Notes: generated from the sequence alone by a model not told the origin. A stretch of DNA of 64,000 nucleotides from Physcomitrium patens (GCF_000002425.4 NC_037254.1:8564408-8628407); one strand, 5' to 3'; shown: positions 45,301 through 58,108, numbered from the stretch's first letter. A program made the numbers and translations.

Positions 45301-48300
45301 TTATCATTAATTTTTGGAATGAATGAAAGTTTTTTAAAAATTATTAAATAATATTAATTAAGGATAATAAGGCAAATAAGAACTAATATAGCAGATTAGG
45401 TGCTAAAGAATATGATTAGAGAATGATTATAGAAGAAAAAATAACATACCTTAAGATGTCAAATTATAGACAACCACCCTTGCCACTCAAAAATTCACCA
45501 AAAATTCCTTGAGACTCCAATGCATTTGAAATTTGATGTGATCAAGGTTAACTCCAACATTTTCTATCTTTTTAAATCTTATAGCAATCCAATTTGAAAT
45601 GTTTGAGATATGGTTTTTTCAAATAGAACCACTTAAGCTGCCTTAGCAATACACCTCCTCTATTTAAAAATTCACTTAAAGATAGTTAGTGATTCAAAGT
45701 TAACAACTCTAATTTTTTCTAGAGCCAAACTTAGAAATTTTTTTTCACAATAAGATTTGATAACAAAACATTAGTAGGTATTAAGCTACATTTTTCCAAA
45801 GTTAATTGTTCTAAACTACTGAGGCAGTAGACCCATTCTCACTCTAAAAATCATCAAAAAAAATTTATAACTTGAAAGTTAGTAGTTCATATTTTCTAAT
45901 AAATAAAAATTTAAATTACACTCATAATAGCAAGTCAGATTAAAGTTGAGTTAGAGGTCCCCGAGTTACAAATTTTTGAAGTTGATACTCTTAGGCTACC
46001 AAGGGCAATAGACTCCCTATCACTTGGAAATTCGCCAAAAATCCGTCCAAGCTTCAAATTGCTCGTGGCTTATGTCGTTGAAAAGCTGGGGACTAGAAGA
46101 AGTTGAGTACCAAATATTGCTTAAAATCATAAAAAATGGAGTGACTGAGAGGAAAAAATACCAAGGCAGTGATAAGGTGGGAGAAAATTTCCTTCAATTA
46201 AAAGCCTAGAAACAATTTGGCATGGCTTCGCTTTACAAAAGGAATAAGAGAGAGAGAGAGCTCGGCCACCCAAACCCTCTTAACGAGGTAGGAGGAGGCC
46301 CAAAGGTGGCGGCCACATCTCCACTATCCAAATCAAAAAATCTCTAACCAAGGTCAAGGATCTACAATCACTCTAAGCCTAAATCCGACTTTAAGGTTGG
46401 AAATGCCTATAATTCAAAAACTAACACCTTTTTAGTAAAACTAATACCACCAATGTTTCTAAAAAAAAAATTTACCACAAGGATGACTATTCACAAGCAC
46501 AAATCCAAGTTTTAAAGCATAAAAACTAATTAATTTACTAATTTTGTTATAAGTTCTAACTATAATTCTAATTTTACTCAGTCTACTTCGAAATCAGCAA
46601 GGGTTCTTGCCATCAAGCCCTCACAATCACTATTCTTTAATTTAAGCTCTCTTAAATATGAATTCTTAGCAAATCCAAGACCCAATTATAATTTAGCCTT
46701 CAATTAATACACTTATGATTTTTTTTTTCTCGAATTTTCAACTTCAAATAATGATTAAAATCACTAAGAGAGAAATCCCACCACAACAATTAGCTCACCT
46801 CCATCTTCTAGAAATCATCATTATTTTAAAAATTAGACTTTATATTTTTAATCCATTTAAATTGTGACATGAAATTTAATCTTAAAAAAAATCTTAAAAA
46901 TTAAATAAGAAGATAGAGCAATCAGATTTAAGAGATTTTCTAACCATAGTCAAATTAGGAATTCGCCTTGGAGTTAAAAACCAAGATTATGGATTAATTC
47001 AAGATATAATTTCTAGGACTTAGAAGAGACATTATACTAAAATTCTAATTTTAATGCTAAAAGAGGATTTAAATCAGATCAAAAAAAAGAAATCATAGAC
47101 CTTCTAAATTTACTATTTTAGAGTTTTTAATAATCATTCAATCTAATAATTAGAAGTATCTACCTAATTAAAAACCTAAAATTATAATTTAAATCACAAT
47201 TAACTAAAAGACTAATTTAGATCCATGAATTAATCATATTAGTATTAAAATTAGTAAAAATATGTAAAAAATTACAAAAGTAATTGTAACTAACCATTAG
47301 AGCTATTAATTGTGTTCACAAGGACTATAAAAGAGATATAATTTGTTATTTCTACTAGCTTAATAAAACTGGATTGTAACAATTTTTCCAACTTTTTCTT
47401 AAGAATCAATTGGAATTGAGGGTTTATATGTCTTTCTTTTTGTTTAATTGCCTTAGTACCAAGAATAAGAGAAATATGGTACTAAGCCACTTCAAGTGGT
47501 ATATCCTTTAAATTCTTGTAAGACCATGTTAAAATATCTCGATATTTCATAATCAAATCATCATATCTAAATACCTCTTTTTTATTTAAATGAGCTCTAA
47601 TTTTAATATTTTTGGACTCTTCTTTTTTGTGAAAAATATCTATGAATTTCTATTTAGATTCTTACATTGGAAGTTGTTCCAAAGAATTCTTACACTAATC
47701 ACTAGGTATAAAGAGGTAATTAACAACTCCATTGCCAACTAAAATTCCTCATGAAGTGTTTTGAAATCTAAGAGGTGGTACTAAGTCATCATTTCTTTTA
47801 AGGACCTTAATTTCTTCTTTTAATGTTCCATCTATGTTAATACTAAGAGCATGGATTTCCTTGAGTTTTGCAATCTTTAACATATGTTCCAAAAAATTAA
47901 CTAATTCATAAAAATTAAAATTAGAATCTGGATGATTGTTTAGCTATTGTTTAAATTTTCTATCATCCTTTCAATAATATAAATTGAGACCTAGGCATTC
48001 GATTTTCTTTGAATCTTGGTCAATTGAATTGATCACTTTTGTTACTTTGCCTTAATTTTTAGATTGTTGGATATCTTTTAATAAATCAATGGGATTAATT
48101 TTTCCATAATCAAGGATAGGTTGTATAAAGGTTTTGGTTCTATTCTCCCATAGATCAAAGGTAATGTGGAACTTGTCTCTTCCCAAGTTGACTATGGCTT
48201 CTAAATCTCTCAACTATGGTCTATTAAGTAATAAAAGAAAGAAATCCTTTCATATATGCATCTAAATGATATGATATGTTAAGGCATATTCTTCTCTTCT

Positions 48301-49410
48301 TATCCAAATTTTACAATTTTTAATTTAGCCTATTGGAATGGATGGACTTTGATTCGCCATCTTGATAACAAAAAAAGATGAGCTAGTGATATTCAGTCCT
48401 AATTTTTTCATGGTTTAGAAGGGCATAATATTCAAACAACTACCAACATCTACAATGATATAGAGAATTGTTTGTTGACAATAGAAACCTCAAGTTTTAT
48501 TACCTTCACCTCACTTTCTTTAGTATAGGCATCTAATTTTATCATTATCCTAACTTTAGGCCTTCTTTGATTTTTTATAGAAATGCAAATCTTTAGTGTC
48601 TTCTTAATCATTGGAAAAATGTGATATTAGCCCTTAACTTGCTAAGATCATTGCATGAATTATATTCTTGTACATTGAATTTTCCTATATCCTTGTGTTG
48701 TTGAAAAACTTCAATTGCTGGAATTTTGGAACCCTCTCAACTATGGTTGTTCGGATTAACACTTAGCTTGTATTCAATTCTAGGATTTTAAAAAGGTAAT
48801 TTTTCTATAAAGGAATTAAATCTCACAGATTTAGCCATGTTGATTAGGATTGCTTTATTTGTATCTCTTATGACTTATTCTAAATCCGAAAAGTAAAGTG
48901 GACTCTCTAAGATATTATTTTTGTCTTCATAATAGATAGATAAATATGCAGCCTTAGATCTAATCATTACTTCTAGGGCTAATACCAAAGGTAGGTTTTT
49001 TTTCCAGTGACTGATTTTTTTAAAGGATATTAAATTTAATTTGAGAAGAAAGGATTGATTGACATTAGGTTGGACGAAATCTTAAATAGGTTTTAACTCC
49101 CCTATGGGTTGAGGTACTAATCTCATATCCTAAGATCCTTGACCATGTCTAAGTTGGTTAGAAGGATTTTGACCTTGATTAGGATTTAATGGAATATATT
49201 AAGAACTAGTTTGAAGCCTATTGGATACATTCTAATTTTAATAATTTTTTTCATAGTCATAATATAAATTTAGAGACCTCAAGTTATTATCTATTAGAAA
49301 TTGTCTTACTCTTCTTCAATCGTCAAATAACTATTGAAGATAATTATCAGGTAGAGGTTATAAATGAACTATTCTATTTGATTTTTTATAAAATTTTGTG
49401 GAATGGTTAC
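42393..49410 (-). mobile_element. Element B, right copy
   Basis: Mirror of 8384-15400. On the minus strand: gag end (49410-48460), protease block DVGSCLNIMP (about 48457-48320), reverse transcriptase N-terminal piece (47540-47322), the 2484-bp insertion, the rest of reverse transcriptase (44830-44242) with the FIDDF catalytic motif, RNase H (44124-43700), and integrase (43455-42393). The 101-codon reverse-transcriptase segment 44547-44242 is identical in protein sequence to the left-arm copy, showing how little this zone has diverged. It carries the same stops as the left copy. Confidence 0.85.
44838..47321. mobile_element. 2484-bp insertion in element B, right copy
   Basis: Mirror of 10472-12955, flanked by GGACTAT (44831-44837 and 47322-47328). 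Confidence 0.75.
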
Positions 49411-50048
49411 TGTAGAATAGGTAAATAAACTTTGTGGTAAGTTATTGGTTGGTTATTGACAACCTTGAGAATTAGACAGATAGTTAGGCAGTTTAGTTGG
49501 TAACAGTAGGTTGTTAGTGGAATAAATGGTTAAGAATTAAAAGGATCATGACCTTTGAAATCTGCTGGCCGACAGATCATCTTTTGGTAGGATAAATAGA
49601 CTAAGAGAGTCGTACGCTGAGGGCCAGACTAAGAGTTGTAAGCCAAGGATTAGACTGTGAAAGTCGTAAGTCGAGGGCCAAACTGAGAGTCATAAGCTGA
49701 GAGTTAGACTATGAAAGTCATTAGCCAAGGGCCAGACTAAGAGAGTCGTAAGCCAAGATAAGCTTGATGCTACCTCTTTGTTTTTTTTATTATTTGCTTA
49801 TGAAGAATTGTGATTGAGAGAAGTATTTTTGAATTGATAATCATAGAATGGATTATGGGTTGAATTAAGATGGAAGTAATAAGCCTCAGTGTTTTATAGT
49901 TTGATAATTGATTTTAGATAGCCAGAGTACAGTCAATTGTGACACTAACAGACCCAATTCATATAACCAATCTTTCCCCGTGTTCGAACCCACCTCTATT
50001 AATTCAATTGCTTTGGTCTATTGAAGCTTGAACGCAATGAGAATAACA
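49411..50048 (+). repeat. 5' LTR of element A (right copy)
   Basis: 638 bp, TGTAGAATAGG...GAATAACA, with the minisatellite at 49598-49757. Confidence 0.93.
49598..49757 (+). repeat. Minisatellite in the 5' LTR of element A
   Basis: Four to five imperfect units of about 36 bp (AGAGTCGTAAGCC-AAGGGCCAGACT type). The 3' LTR of the same element has only about one unit (58780-58805), which explains its shorter length. Confidence 0.85.
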
Positions 50049-50049
50049 T

Positions 50050-50068
50050 TTTGGCACCGCTGCCAGAG
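50050..50068 (+). promoter_or_regulatory. Primer binding site of element A (right copy)
   Basis: TTGGCACCGCTGCCAGAGA one base inside the LTR, tRNA-Asp type. Confidence 0.78.
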
Positions 50069-50267
50069 AAATGATAAAAATATGAAATGTTAAAAATTGA
50101 TTGTATGAGAGATGAAATTATATGTTGAATAAAAACGTGAGAAGAACCAATTTTAGGATTACAAATATGTGAGTTATAATTCAAGGTAGTATTGATTTTG
50201 TAAAGAAGAATAAAAGATTATGAGTGATAATCATGGAGGGGAAGGGAGGAGATTATCAAAGAATTAA

Positions 50268-51930
50268 TTGACAAACAAAAGAAAGACAAGAGCAATTACG
50301 CATAAGAAATATCCTACAGGAATGACAAAAAGGAATTGCAAGCCCAAGAAAAACCAAAAGAAGAAAAATTCAAATTCAAATAGTAAGGAGACCAGTGATA
50401 ACACCAATGGCCGCGGGAGTGCCAAAAGTACCAATTGCAGTACAAATGGGAGCAGTATGAGACCAAACTATAAGTGTGGCACCATTACCTACTTTTAGTG
50501 GTTGGCCAGGCTCTGATCCCAATCACCATATATCTCAATTCTTGACAGCCTGCGTGACTAATAATGGTAGAACTGAAGACATTTGGTTGAGATGGTTGCT
50601 ATCAATTTTAAAAGATACAGCTTTTGAATGGTATATTTGGCAACCAGTGGATAGATTTCTCAATTGGGAGGCCTTGAGAAATGCCTTTGTAATCCATTTT
50701 AGACCAATTGGATTTGAAGATCGGCTTTGAGAAAGTTTTATGAATAGCAAGATGTTTGCTGAAAAATTCGTAGAATCCTCTTATAGCCAGATCATAGATA
50801 TACTTTGTAAATGGTCAAATAATGAAATGCCAGATGCATTTCTATTGTCAATATTAATTAACGATTTGCATCCACCAGAATTAAAAATGTTTATAAAAGA
50901 GACTCGACTAGCTACGGTAGAGGCATCGTTGGCACGAGCAAAGATGTGAAAAGAATGTTATTATGACCAATTATTAATAGTAGAGGCCACGATGATTCCA
51001 AGTTCAAGAAGCCAACAAATACAACCGGAAAATATGTCGATGGGTAATTAATCACAAATGGCTACCTCCAATGTGAAGAATGTTATGTTGCAACAACCAA
51101 TTAATACTACACCACTCCAAGCAATAGCGCCAATAACGATGACACCTTATTTTACATCACCAACCTATCAACAACTGAAATTGTTCACAAATGCAACTGT
51201 TAAAGATCCAAATGAAGCCTTGTTATTAAATCTAACAAAAAAGATGGAAGAATTGGCCGTGAATTTGGCTAAAGATAAGGAGAAATGATATAATCCTTCT
51301 AATACGAGACCTAATGTATGGTATAATAATTGTAAGGGACAAGGTCATTTTGATACGGAATGTCCATCACCCAAACAAATGGGTGTTCAATGTACATTTT
51401 GTGGAAGAAAGCACCCTACCCAAAACTGTTGACATTTACAAAGGCAACAACAATTCAATAATCAAACCATGATCCCATCAATTCAATAGAAAGTCAATCA
51501 AGTTTAAACAAAAAATACGTATGGATGGAATGGAAATAGATCTAATCAACAAAATTGAACATTCAATAATTTTTAAAGTTCCAATTTTAATCAAGGATTT
51601 GTATCAAACCCTCACAACTATGGGAAGGAGCAGCAGAGGTATCAACAATATGCTCCACCAGCATCATTGAACCAAGTACCCTTCGTATCAATGGGACAAC
51701 TAGGATCATTTTTTAACCCTACATGGAACAAGCCTAGTAAGTATATATCGGTGAAAACACCCAATATGCCAGATGGAGGTCCAAGAAGACCACTTTATTA
51801 TTTCCGTTGCAGACATATTGGTCATTATGCCAATGAATGTCCCAATCCCAGAGCCAGTGATGATTATGCACTAGTATGTACGAATTACAAGCAGTCGGGA
51901 CATACTTATCAGTAATGTAATGCTCCGTTC
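50268..51930 (+). pseudogene. Element A gag with up to four zinc knuckles (right copy)
   Basis: Basic Asn/Lys-rich start (50268-50498), gag core (50476-50730; FSGWPGSDPNHHISQFL), continuation (50740-50949; ILCKWSNNEMPDAFLLSIL) and linker (51058-51288). Four CCHC-like knuckles follow: NNCKGQGHFDTEC (first Cys lost), CTFCGRKHPTQNC, YFRCRHIGHYANEC (first Cys lost), and CTNYKQSGHTYQ ending at a stop before Cys. Stops separate the segments. Most plant gypsy Gags have one or two knuckles, so this number is high. Confidence 0.88.
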
Positions 51931-51972
51931 AATTTTAATAATCAAGATCAACAGATCCAAAGCCAAGGAAAA

Positions 51973-53469
51973 ATGGAGGAAGTAAATCAAGGTCCTCAAG
52001 ATTCATCAGTTCATCGGGTAGAAGTAGTCCAAGCTATCCATACAAGAAGTCAACAAAAGGAGAAAGCACCAATTCAATATTTTGGTGATCTTGAAGCAAA
52101 AGGCCAATTGGATCCAATTACGAGGCCATCCAATCCAGGTTCTGACATAGGCCCCTTACTCAGTATAAGACATGAATTGGTTGTATACTCTAATAAAGTA
52201 CCAATTACAGAGGCTTCGGTTTCGTGTCAAGCTGTTCCGTTCTCTATATAATTTTGGAAAACATCATTTCTGTTAAAAGATCCTCTAAAAAGCGTGAATT
52301 CCAAGGAAGCAATATCAACCCAATTGAGAAAACAATCTTATCCATTGAAAGAAACGATTTTACAAGCTCCGTCAAATTCACTTTCAATAGCTTTATCAAT
52401 TTTGAATATAGAGAAAATCAATTTATTTGCGTCGATGTCTAAGATTGGGAAGAAGAAATGGATATTGGAAATTACCACTAATATAGAACCATATGATATT
52501 CTAAAAGATTTGGACACCATATAATCTATGATCTCTATGAAGCAACTATTGGCGGTAGCACCTAAGTGTCGAACTATCTTGAATTCCTCATTAATTCATT
52601 GCAGATCTCAAAATAAAGAAATCAGAGAAGTAAGTTTGAATCTTGATCCAATTGCACTTATAATTGATGTCACAATTGATGGAGTATTATTATTGGGAGT
52701 GCAGGTAGACGGAGGATCTAATATAAATCTTATGAATGCTACTACAAAAGAGGAGCTAGGTTTGGATCACTTATTGCCTATTACAGTGGTTTTGAGAATG
52801 GTTGACTCCAATCGAGTTAAACCTATGGGTATTTTACAAAGTATTGATACAGTAATTGCGGGGATTACCTACAAAATTGATTATATTATTTTTTGATTGC
52901 AAAGCTCTATATTGTCATATCCAATTTTATTGTGGCGATCGTGGTTGTATCAAGCTAAAGCTCAAAATGATTGGGACCGTGGTACATTGACAATTGGAAA
53001 AGGTAATGATAAAATTGTGCTTCAAATGGACCCTGTCCAATATCACGGAAAAACTCAAGTTGTAAGTTTAGAATTCATGTCGGATTGTAAAGATGAGTCT
53101 ACAAAAGAAGAAATTGGTGCACTTGATCTAATTTATGCTGATACAAGGCAAGTTGTTGAGCACACTAGAATGAACTACCAATATTGGGGATCGGGAGAGT
53201 ACTTAGTTCCTCTAGATATTATTGATGATTCTGATTATATGATTATATATTGGATGAATAGATGGGATGGTTATCACGTTAATACTATGGAACTGGAGTT
53301 GGAAAGTTTTAATGTGTCGAATTTTATGAAAGATTCTGAAATTGAGTTGAACATCCATGTAGGGACTCTTGAAATTCTACGATGTCAACCAATGAATTTA
53401 GATAGAAGGGAGGCTCTTCAAATCATTCTGATTTATGACGGTATAAAAGGCAAGAAGAAAGAAATTTAG
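51973..53469 (+). pseudogene. Element A gag-pol linker and aspartic protease (right copy)
   Basis: The linker is at 51973-52524. The protease is at 52528-52896, with VQVDGGSNINLMNATTKEEL as the active-site block. A 190-codon open segment (52897-53469) continues toward the reverse transcriptase and shows the sequence that the 1216-bp insertion disrupts in the left copy (site near 53280). Differences from the left copy rise from about one residue in 92 near 52.1 kb to many per 100 beyond 53.1 kb. Confidence 0.82.
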
Positions 53470-53625
53470 GTGGATTATTTTTTAATGCATAAAATTACTT
53501 TCGAGAGATCGCATGCGGATTTGAAAGAAATTTGAGCTGAAGTTTGTGAGCATTAAATTATATTGGAGGAGAACGCTACACCAGTATGCCAAAGGCAACA
53601 TTGACTTAATCTAAAATATTCACTT

Positions 53626-54930
53626 ATGATAAAAGAAGAGTTAGATAAACTCTTGGAGGTTGGATTTATCTATCTAGTTCTTTTCTGTGAATGGATTTCA
53701 CTAATTATTATGGTATCAAAAAAGAATGGAAAAGTTTGCATCTGTCCAGATTTCTAAAAATTAAATGCGGCTACGAAGAAGGATTATTTTCCTTTACCAT
53801 TCACGGATAGTATATTGAATGCCATTGCTAGATATGAATTTTATTCATTTCTTGATGGATTCTCTAGTTATAATCAAGTTAAGATTACAAAAGAAGACAA
53901 GTTAAAAACTATTTTTATTATGGATTGGGGGACCTTTGCCTATAAGGTTATGCCGTTTGGGCTTTGTAATGCACTAGCTACATTTCAAAGAGTAATAATA
54001 CAAGCGTTCTAAGTTTATCTACGAATTTGAATGGAAATATTTCTAGATGATTTCTGTACATTTAGTACAAGAGCCAGGTATTTAGAATGTCTAGGTCAAT
54101 ATTTGAATCAATGTGCCAAATATGAATTTTTTTTAAATTCAGAAAAATATCAATTTGGTGTGCCTTTCGGTAAACTCTTGGATCATATAGTTTTGATGGC
54201 AAGCATTGCTACAGATCCGGATAAAATAAAGATTATAGTAGAACTAAAGCAATCAAACATTATTACAAGTGTTTGAGTATTTGTCGGCCATGTCAGTTAT
54301 TATCGATGATTTATCTATCTATTTTTAATTATATGCCTTCCCTTAACAAATCTCTTGAAGAAACCACCAATCCATAGAACTAGTCTATTTTGGACAAAGG
54401 AATGTATAATTGCATTCAAAATATTGGAACAAAAATTGGTTTCAGTACTAATATTGGTGGCACCTTGTTGAACAAAGGAATGTACAATTGCATTCGAAAC
54501 ATTGAAACATAAATTGGTTTCAGTACCAATATTGGTAGCACCTTGTTGGGAAAAACCATTCCAAGTTTATGTGGATGCATCTAATGTCGCAATTGGTTTT
54601 GTGCTAAGCCAAAAAGATGATTGGAATTTTGATCACCCTATTTATTATGCAAGTCGTCAATTGGTAGCAGCTAAAAGAAATTATACAACAATCGAAAGAG
54701 AAGCATTGGAAATGATTTATTCCATATAAAAGTTTTGACATTATCTTCTTGGTTATAAATTTGTTTTTCATGTTGACTATGATGCTTTAAAATATATGAT
54801 TAATAAGTCTCAATTGAGTGGTCATATTATACGATGGATTCTATTCTTGCAGAAATTTGACTTTACTATTTAGGTAAGACCAAGAAAATCACATTCTAAT
54901 GTAGACCATTTATCTCGGTTATCCAATATA
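53626..54930 (+). pseudogene. Element A reverse transcriptase and RNase H (right copy)
   Basis: Same blocks as in the left copy: IKEELDKLLEVGFIY, VSKKNGKVCIC, FLDGFSSYNQVKI, VMPFGLCNALATFQ, and FLDDF. Here there are stops inside the fingers block, after VIIQAF and near 54275. RNase H: VYVDASNVAIGFVLSQ, YYASRQLVAAKRNYTTIERE (54541-54729) and a degraded tail (HSNVDHLSRL, about 54895-54925). Confidence 0.9.
54396..54548 (+). repeat. 77-bp tandem duplication in element A pol
   Basis: Two diverged copies of a block running from ACAAAGGAATGT to GGCACCTTGTTG at the reverse transcriptase/RNase H junction. Also present in the left copy (about 2030-2180), so older than the arm duplication. Confidence 0.85.
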
Positions 54931-55079
54931 TTGGGTAATGAACCCATTAACGATGCACTACCTGATGTGGAATTGTTTGCGGTAGATATAATTACTCTAG
55001 AGTATAGTGAAATAATTCAATACTTGACATTTCAAATCTTCCCACCTAATTTCAATGAAAAGCTTAAATGATGCTTAAT

Positions 55080-55932
55080 ATTAAAATGTGCACCTTATAC
55101 GATGATTGATGAAGCTTTATATAAACAAGGTAAAGATGGAGTTTTTTGACGTTGTATTTATCACACTGAAGTGTGTACTATATTGAAAGGTTGCCACTTG
55201 GATAGTTGTGGTGGATATTTCGCGAGAGGTAGCACGGCTCGTAAAGCTTTACAAGCTGGTTATTGGTGGCCAACAATGTTTGCAGATGCCCACCAATTTG
55301 TCCATCATTGTGATCTATGTCAGATAATGCGTCGACCTACTGGAACTTCAGCAATGGTATTGATACCAATTTTGGCTCAAGCACCTTTTAAAAAATGGGG
55401 AATTGATTTTGTGGGACCAATTGCATCAACCTCGAGAAATGGACAAAAATGATATATACTAATAGCAACAGATTACGTAATAAAATGGGCTGAAGCAGTA
55501 GCTCCAAAAACTGATAGTGCAAGTACAGTAGCAACCTTTTTGTATGAAAATATTATTACAGGATTGGGTTGTCCACAAGAAATTGTTAGTGATTGAAGAA
55601 TTTATTTTATAAATAGTATAATCAAAGCACTCAGAGCTAAATATGAGATAAAACATCGAAAGATTACATCGTATTACCTTAGAACCAATGGACGAACAAA
55701 AAAGACTAATGGAATTTTATGTAAAATCTTAAAAAAACAGTTTCAGGAGCGGGAACACACTGGGACATTAAGTTGTTTGTAGCTTTATAGGCATATCATA
55801 CTATGTATAAATACCAATGCTACTCCTTTTCAATTGGTTTATGGCCAGGAAGCAATATTACCTATTAAATTAGAAGTCCAAAGTTTACAAATTGCTATAG
55901 ATAATAGATTGGGAGATCATGATTCATTACGA
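55080..55932 (+). pseudogene. Element A integrase, zinc finger and core (right copy)
   Basis: An HHCC-type region (55171-55330; ARKALQAGYWWPTMFADAHQ then HHCDLCQ), first catalytic Asp in FKKWGIDFVGPIAS, second in GLGCPQEIVSD followed by a stop, TNGRTKKTN at the third position, and TPFQLVYGQEAILPI near 55850. It is interrupted after 55932 by the 1770-bp insertion. The C-terminal part resumes at 57703. Confidence 0.85.
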
Positions 55933-57702
55933 TGTCGTGATGTAACACGATTAATAGGTGAAAGAGTGTGGAGATTATTATAATTTAAGAGATCTTAGTT
56001 CAAAGTATTAGAACAAATTATCTTAGAAATATAGTTAATAGCCAAAGGGGTAGAAAAATTAAAAGGTACCAATGCTGCCTTTTAGAAAGGTGACTTCTAC
56101 TTACTTTGTAGTACCATAAGTAAGGCAAATCAAAGTAGATTGGAAAAATACATGATATAGGAATCTTTAGAAGAAAGTTAAGAGTAAATTCTAGAAAAAT
56201 GTTACTTAGAAAAACTAGATATTAATACCCGGAGAGGGCCGGTTATGAACCAGGGTCGAAAACAGACCCTGAGGCACAAAACCGAGTCTCGACGAAGACT
56301 CCGGAACTCTTTGGCAGATCAAAGAGTGGGGTTTGAGAGAAGATTGGATAAGGTTTCTATGGGCGTTGATTTTGGGTGATTTAAAGTTGATAAGAATTTT
56401 TTAGGGCTTTGCAAAATTGAGGTTTTTTTCAGATGACTTGGGTTTTATGAAATTAAATAGGGTTTATGTTTTGAGTGATTTCGAGAGTTTTATTGTAGAT
56501 CTATGGGTGAATATTTTTGGGTTTATGGTTATAGTTGTGTTGAATACATGTTGTGAATTTGAGCTTGATCTAACGGTTGAACTGAGAGATATTGAAGTTT
56601 AAGTGAGTCAAGGTCTCAGAAAGTAGAATTTTAGGTCTAGTGAGGGTTTTTAAGATTTCATGCAATGGACTGGTTGGATTGGAAAAAAACTTATGTGAGA
56701 GGATATGAGACTTGTTTTCCTATGCCCATGAGAAATTTGAATTCAATCGAACGGCGCAAAGAAGAGGAATTGGCTCTGGAACGTTGGCAACAAGATTGGA
56801 GAAGAAGGCCGCCTAACATCCGAACACATTTTTGAGGTTTTCGTCAATTTGATAACTCCGATCCTTTTCAAAAAAATTGTGCTTGTTTTGAACTTGATTT
56901 TTAAGAAGTGTGCAAATTTTGAATTGAGATCAACGGTTTATACATTAGATATTGAGGTTTAAATCTGTCATAGGAATTACTAGGATTTGAATTAGGGTTT
57001 GGCTAGGGTTCGGTTTAGGGTTTGGATTAGGGTTTGGACTAGGATTTGGATTAGGGTTTGGCTAGGGTTCGGTTTAGGGTTTGATTTAGGGTTTGGATTA
57101 GAGTTTGATTGAAGGTTTGGTTTAGGGTTTAGGATTTGGATTAGAGTTTAGGGTTGGATTAGGATTTAGATTAGGGTTTGGATTAGGATTTAGAGTTTGG
57201 TTAGGGTTTGATTTAGGTTTTGGATTAGGGTTCGGTTAAGATTTGATTTAAGGTTTGGTTTAGGATTTAGGATTGGATTAGGATTTAGTTTAGGGTTTGA
57301 TTTAGGGTTTGGTTTAGAATTTAGGATTTGGAATAGGATTTAATTTAAGATTTGTTTAGGATTTGACTTAGGGTTTAGGAATTATTAGGGTTTAAGATTT
57401 AATTAAGTTTGGTCTAAAGTTGAGTGAAATTCATTAGGATTTTAACTAGAATTAAATTAAGGTTGAATTGACATATATTTGAGTAAAATTTGTGATCATT
57501 CTAATATTTCTTTAAGAATTTTTTTGTTTGTTTGAAATTTTTTTGAGTTGTTATGAATTGGATTACGTTTTTTTACCATTATTATAGTCTAATTAGAGCA
57601 TTATTAGTATTCTATTTAGAATTTTGTTATCGCAATTTCTATTCTTCCTTCTACAGCTAGGTGCCCGGAGCATTCTCAAGCAAGACTTCACACATTACGA
57701 CA
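55933..57702 (+). mobile_element. 1770-bp TG...CA insertion (right arm only)
   Basis: Begins TGTCGTGATGTAACACGA and ends ACACATTACGACA, flanked by ACGA (55929-55932) and ACGG (57703-57706), a 4-bp duplication with one change. The left arm is uninterrupted at about 640-645. The ends match the 1216-bp insertion at 3299-4514. Contents: a degenerate coding-like patch near 56050-56160, a GC-richer block (56225-56330), an AT-rich leader-like stretch, and a telomere-like tract. Solo LTR or non-autonomous element. Confidence 0.8.
56985..57400 (+). repeat. Degenerate telomere-like (TTTAGGG) tract
   Basis: About 400 bp of TTTAGGG/TTAGGG-like units interrupted by GGTTTGGA and GGTTCGG, with a higher-order period visible at the start. 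The plant telomere unit is TTTAGGG. It lies in the middle of the 1770-bp insertion, not at a chromosome end. Confidence 0.75.
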
Positions 57703-58010
57703 ACGGCACCGTTTAGAAGAATTGGAAAAATTAGATGAAACTAGAGCTAATGCATTAATGATAATGGAAACGACACAAAAATGAAGGAAGACTTATTATA
57801 ATAGTAAACTTAGACCAAAGGCTTTTATGCCAAATGATTAAATACTTCTTTATGATAGTCGATTTAAAAAAAAATTAAGAAAATTTCAAGTTCGATGGCA
57901 TGGGCCATATTGAGTTATTGAAGGATTTCTAAATGGTTTAGTATAATTGGAAGATTTTATGGGTACTAAATTTACAACACGGATCAATGGTAATGGGATG
58001 GATTTTTTGT
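57703..58010 (+). pseudogene. Element A integrase C-terminal part (right copy)
   Basis: Resumes after the insertion with RLEELEKLDETRANALMIME, KAFMPND, a LYDSRF block and a WHGPYWVIEG-like GPY segment near 57900 that is partly destroyed by stops. It ends in TRINGN near 57990. Homologous to 670-380 and to element C 63986-63703. Confidence 0.82.
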
Positions 58011-58084
58011 TACAAAAGAGGGAGTCGATCCAATTAATTGGACCATAGTAAGAAGTAGGAGGGGGACTCTTGACAAGCATCGTA

Positions 58085-58108
58085 TTTTTTTTTTTTTTTT
58101 TTTTTTTT
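58085..58108. repeat. Poly-T run
   Basis: About 24 T between the integrase end and the downstream ORF of element A. Confidence 0.9.
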
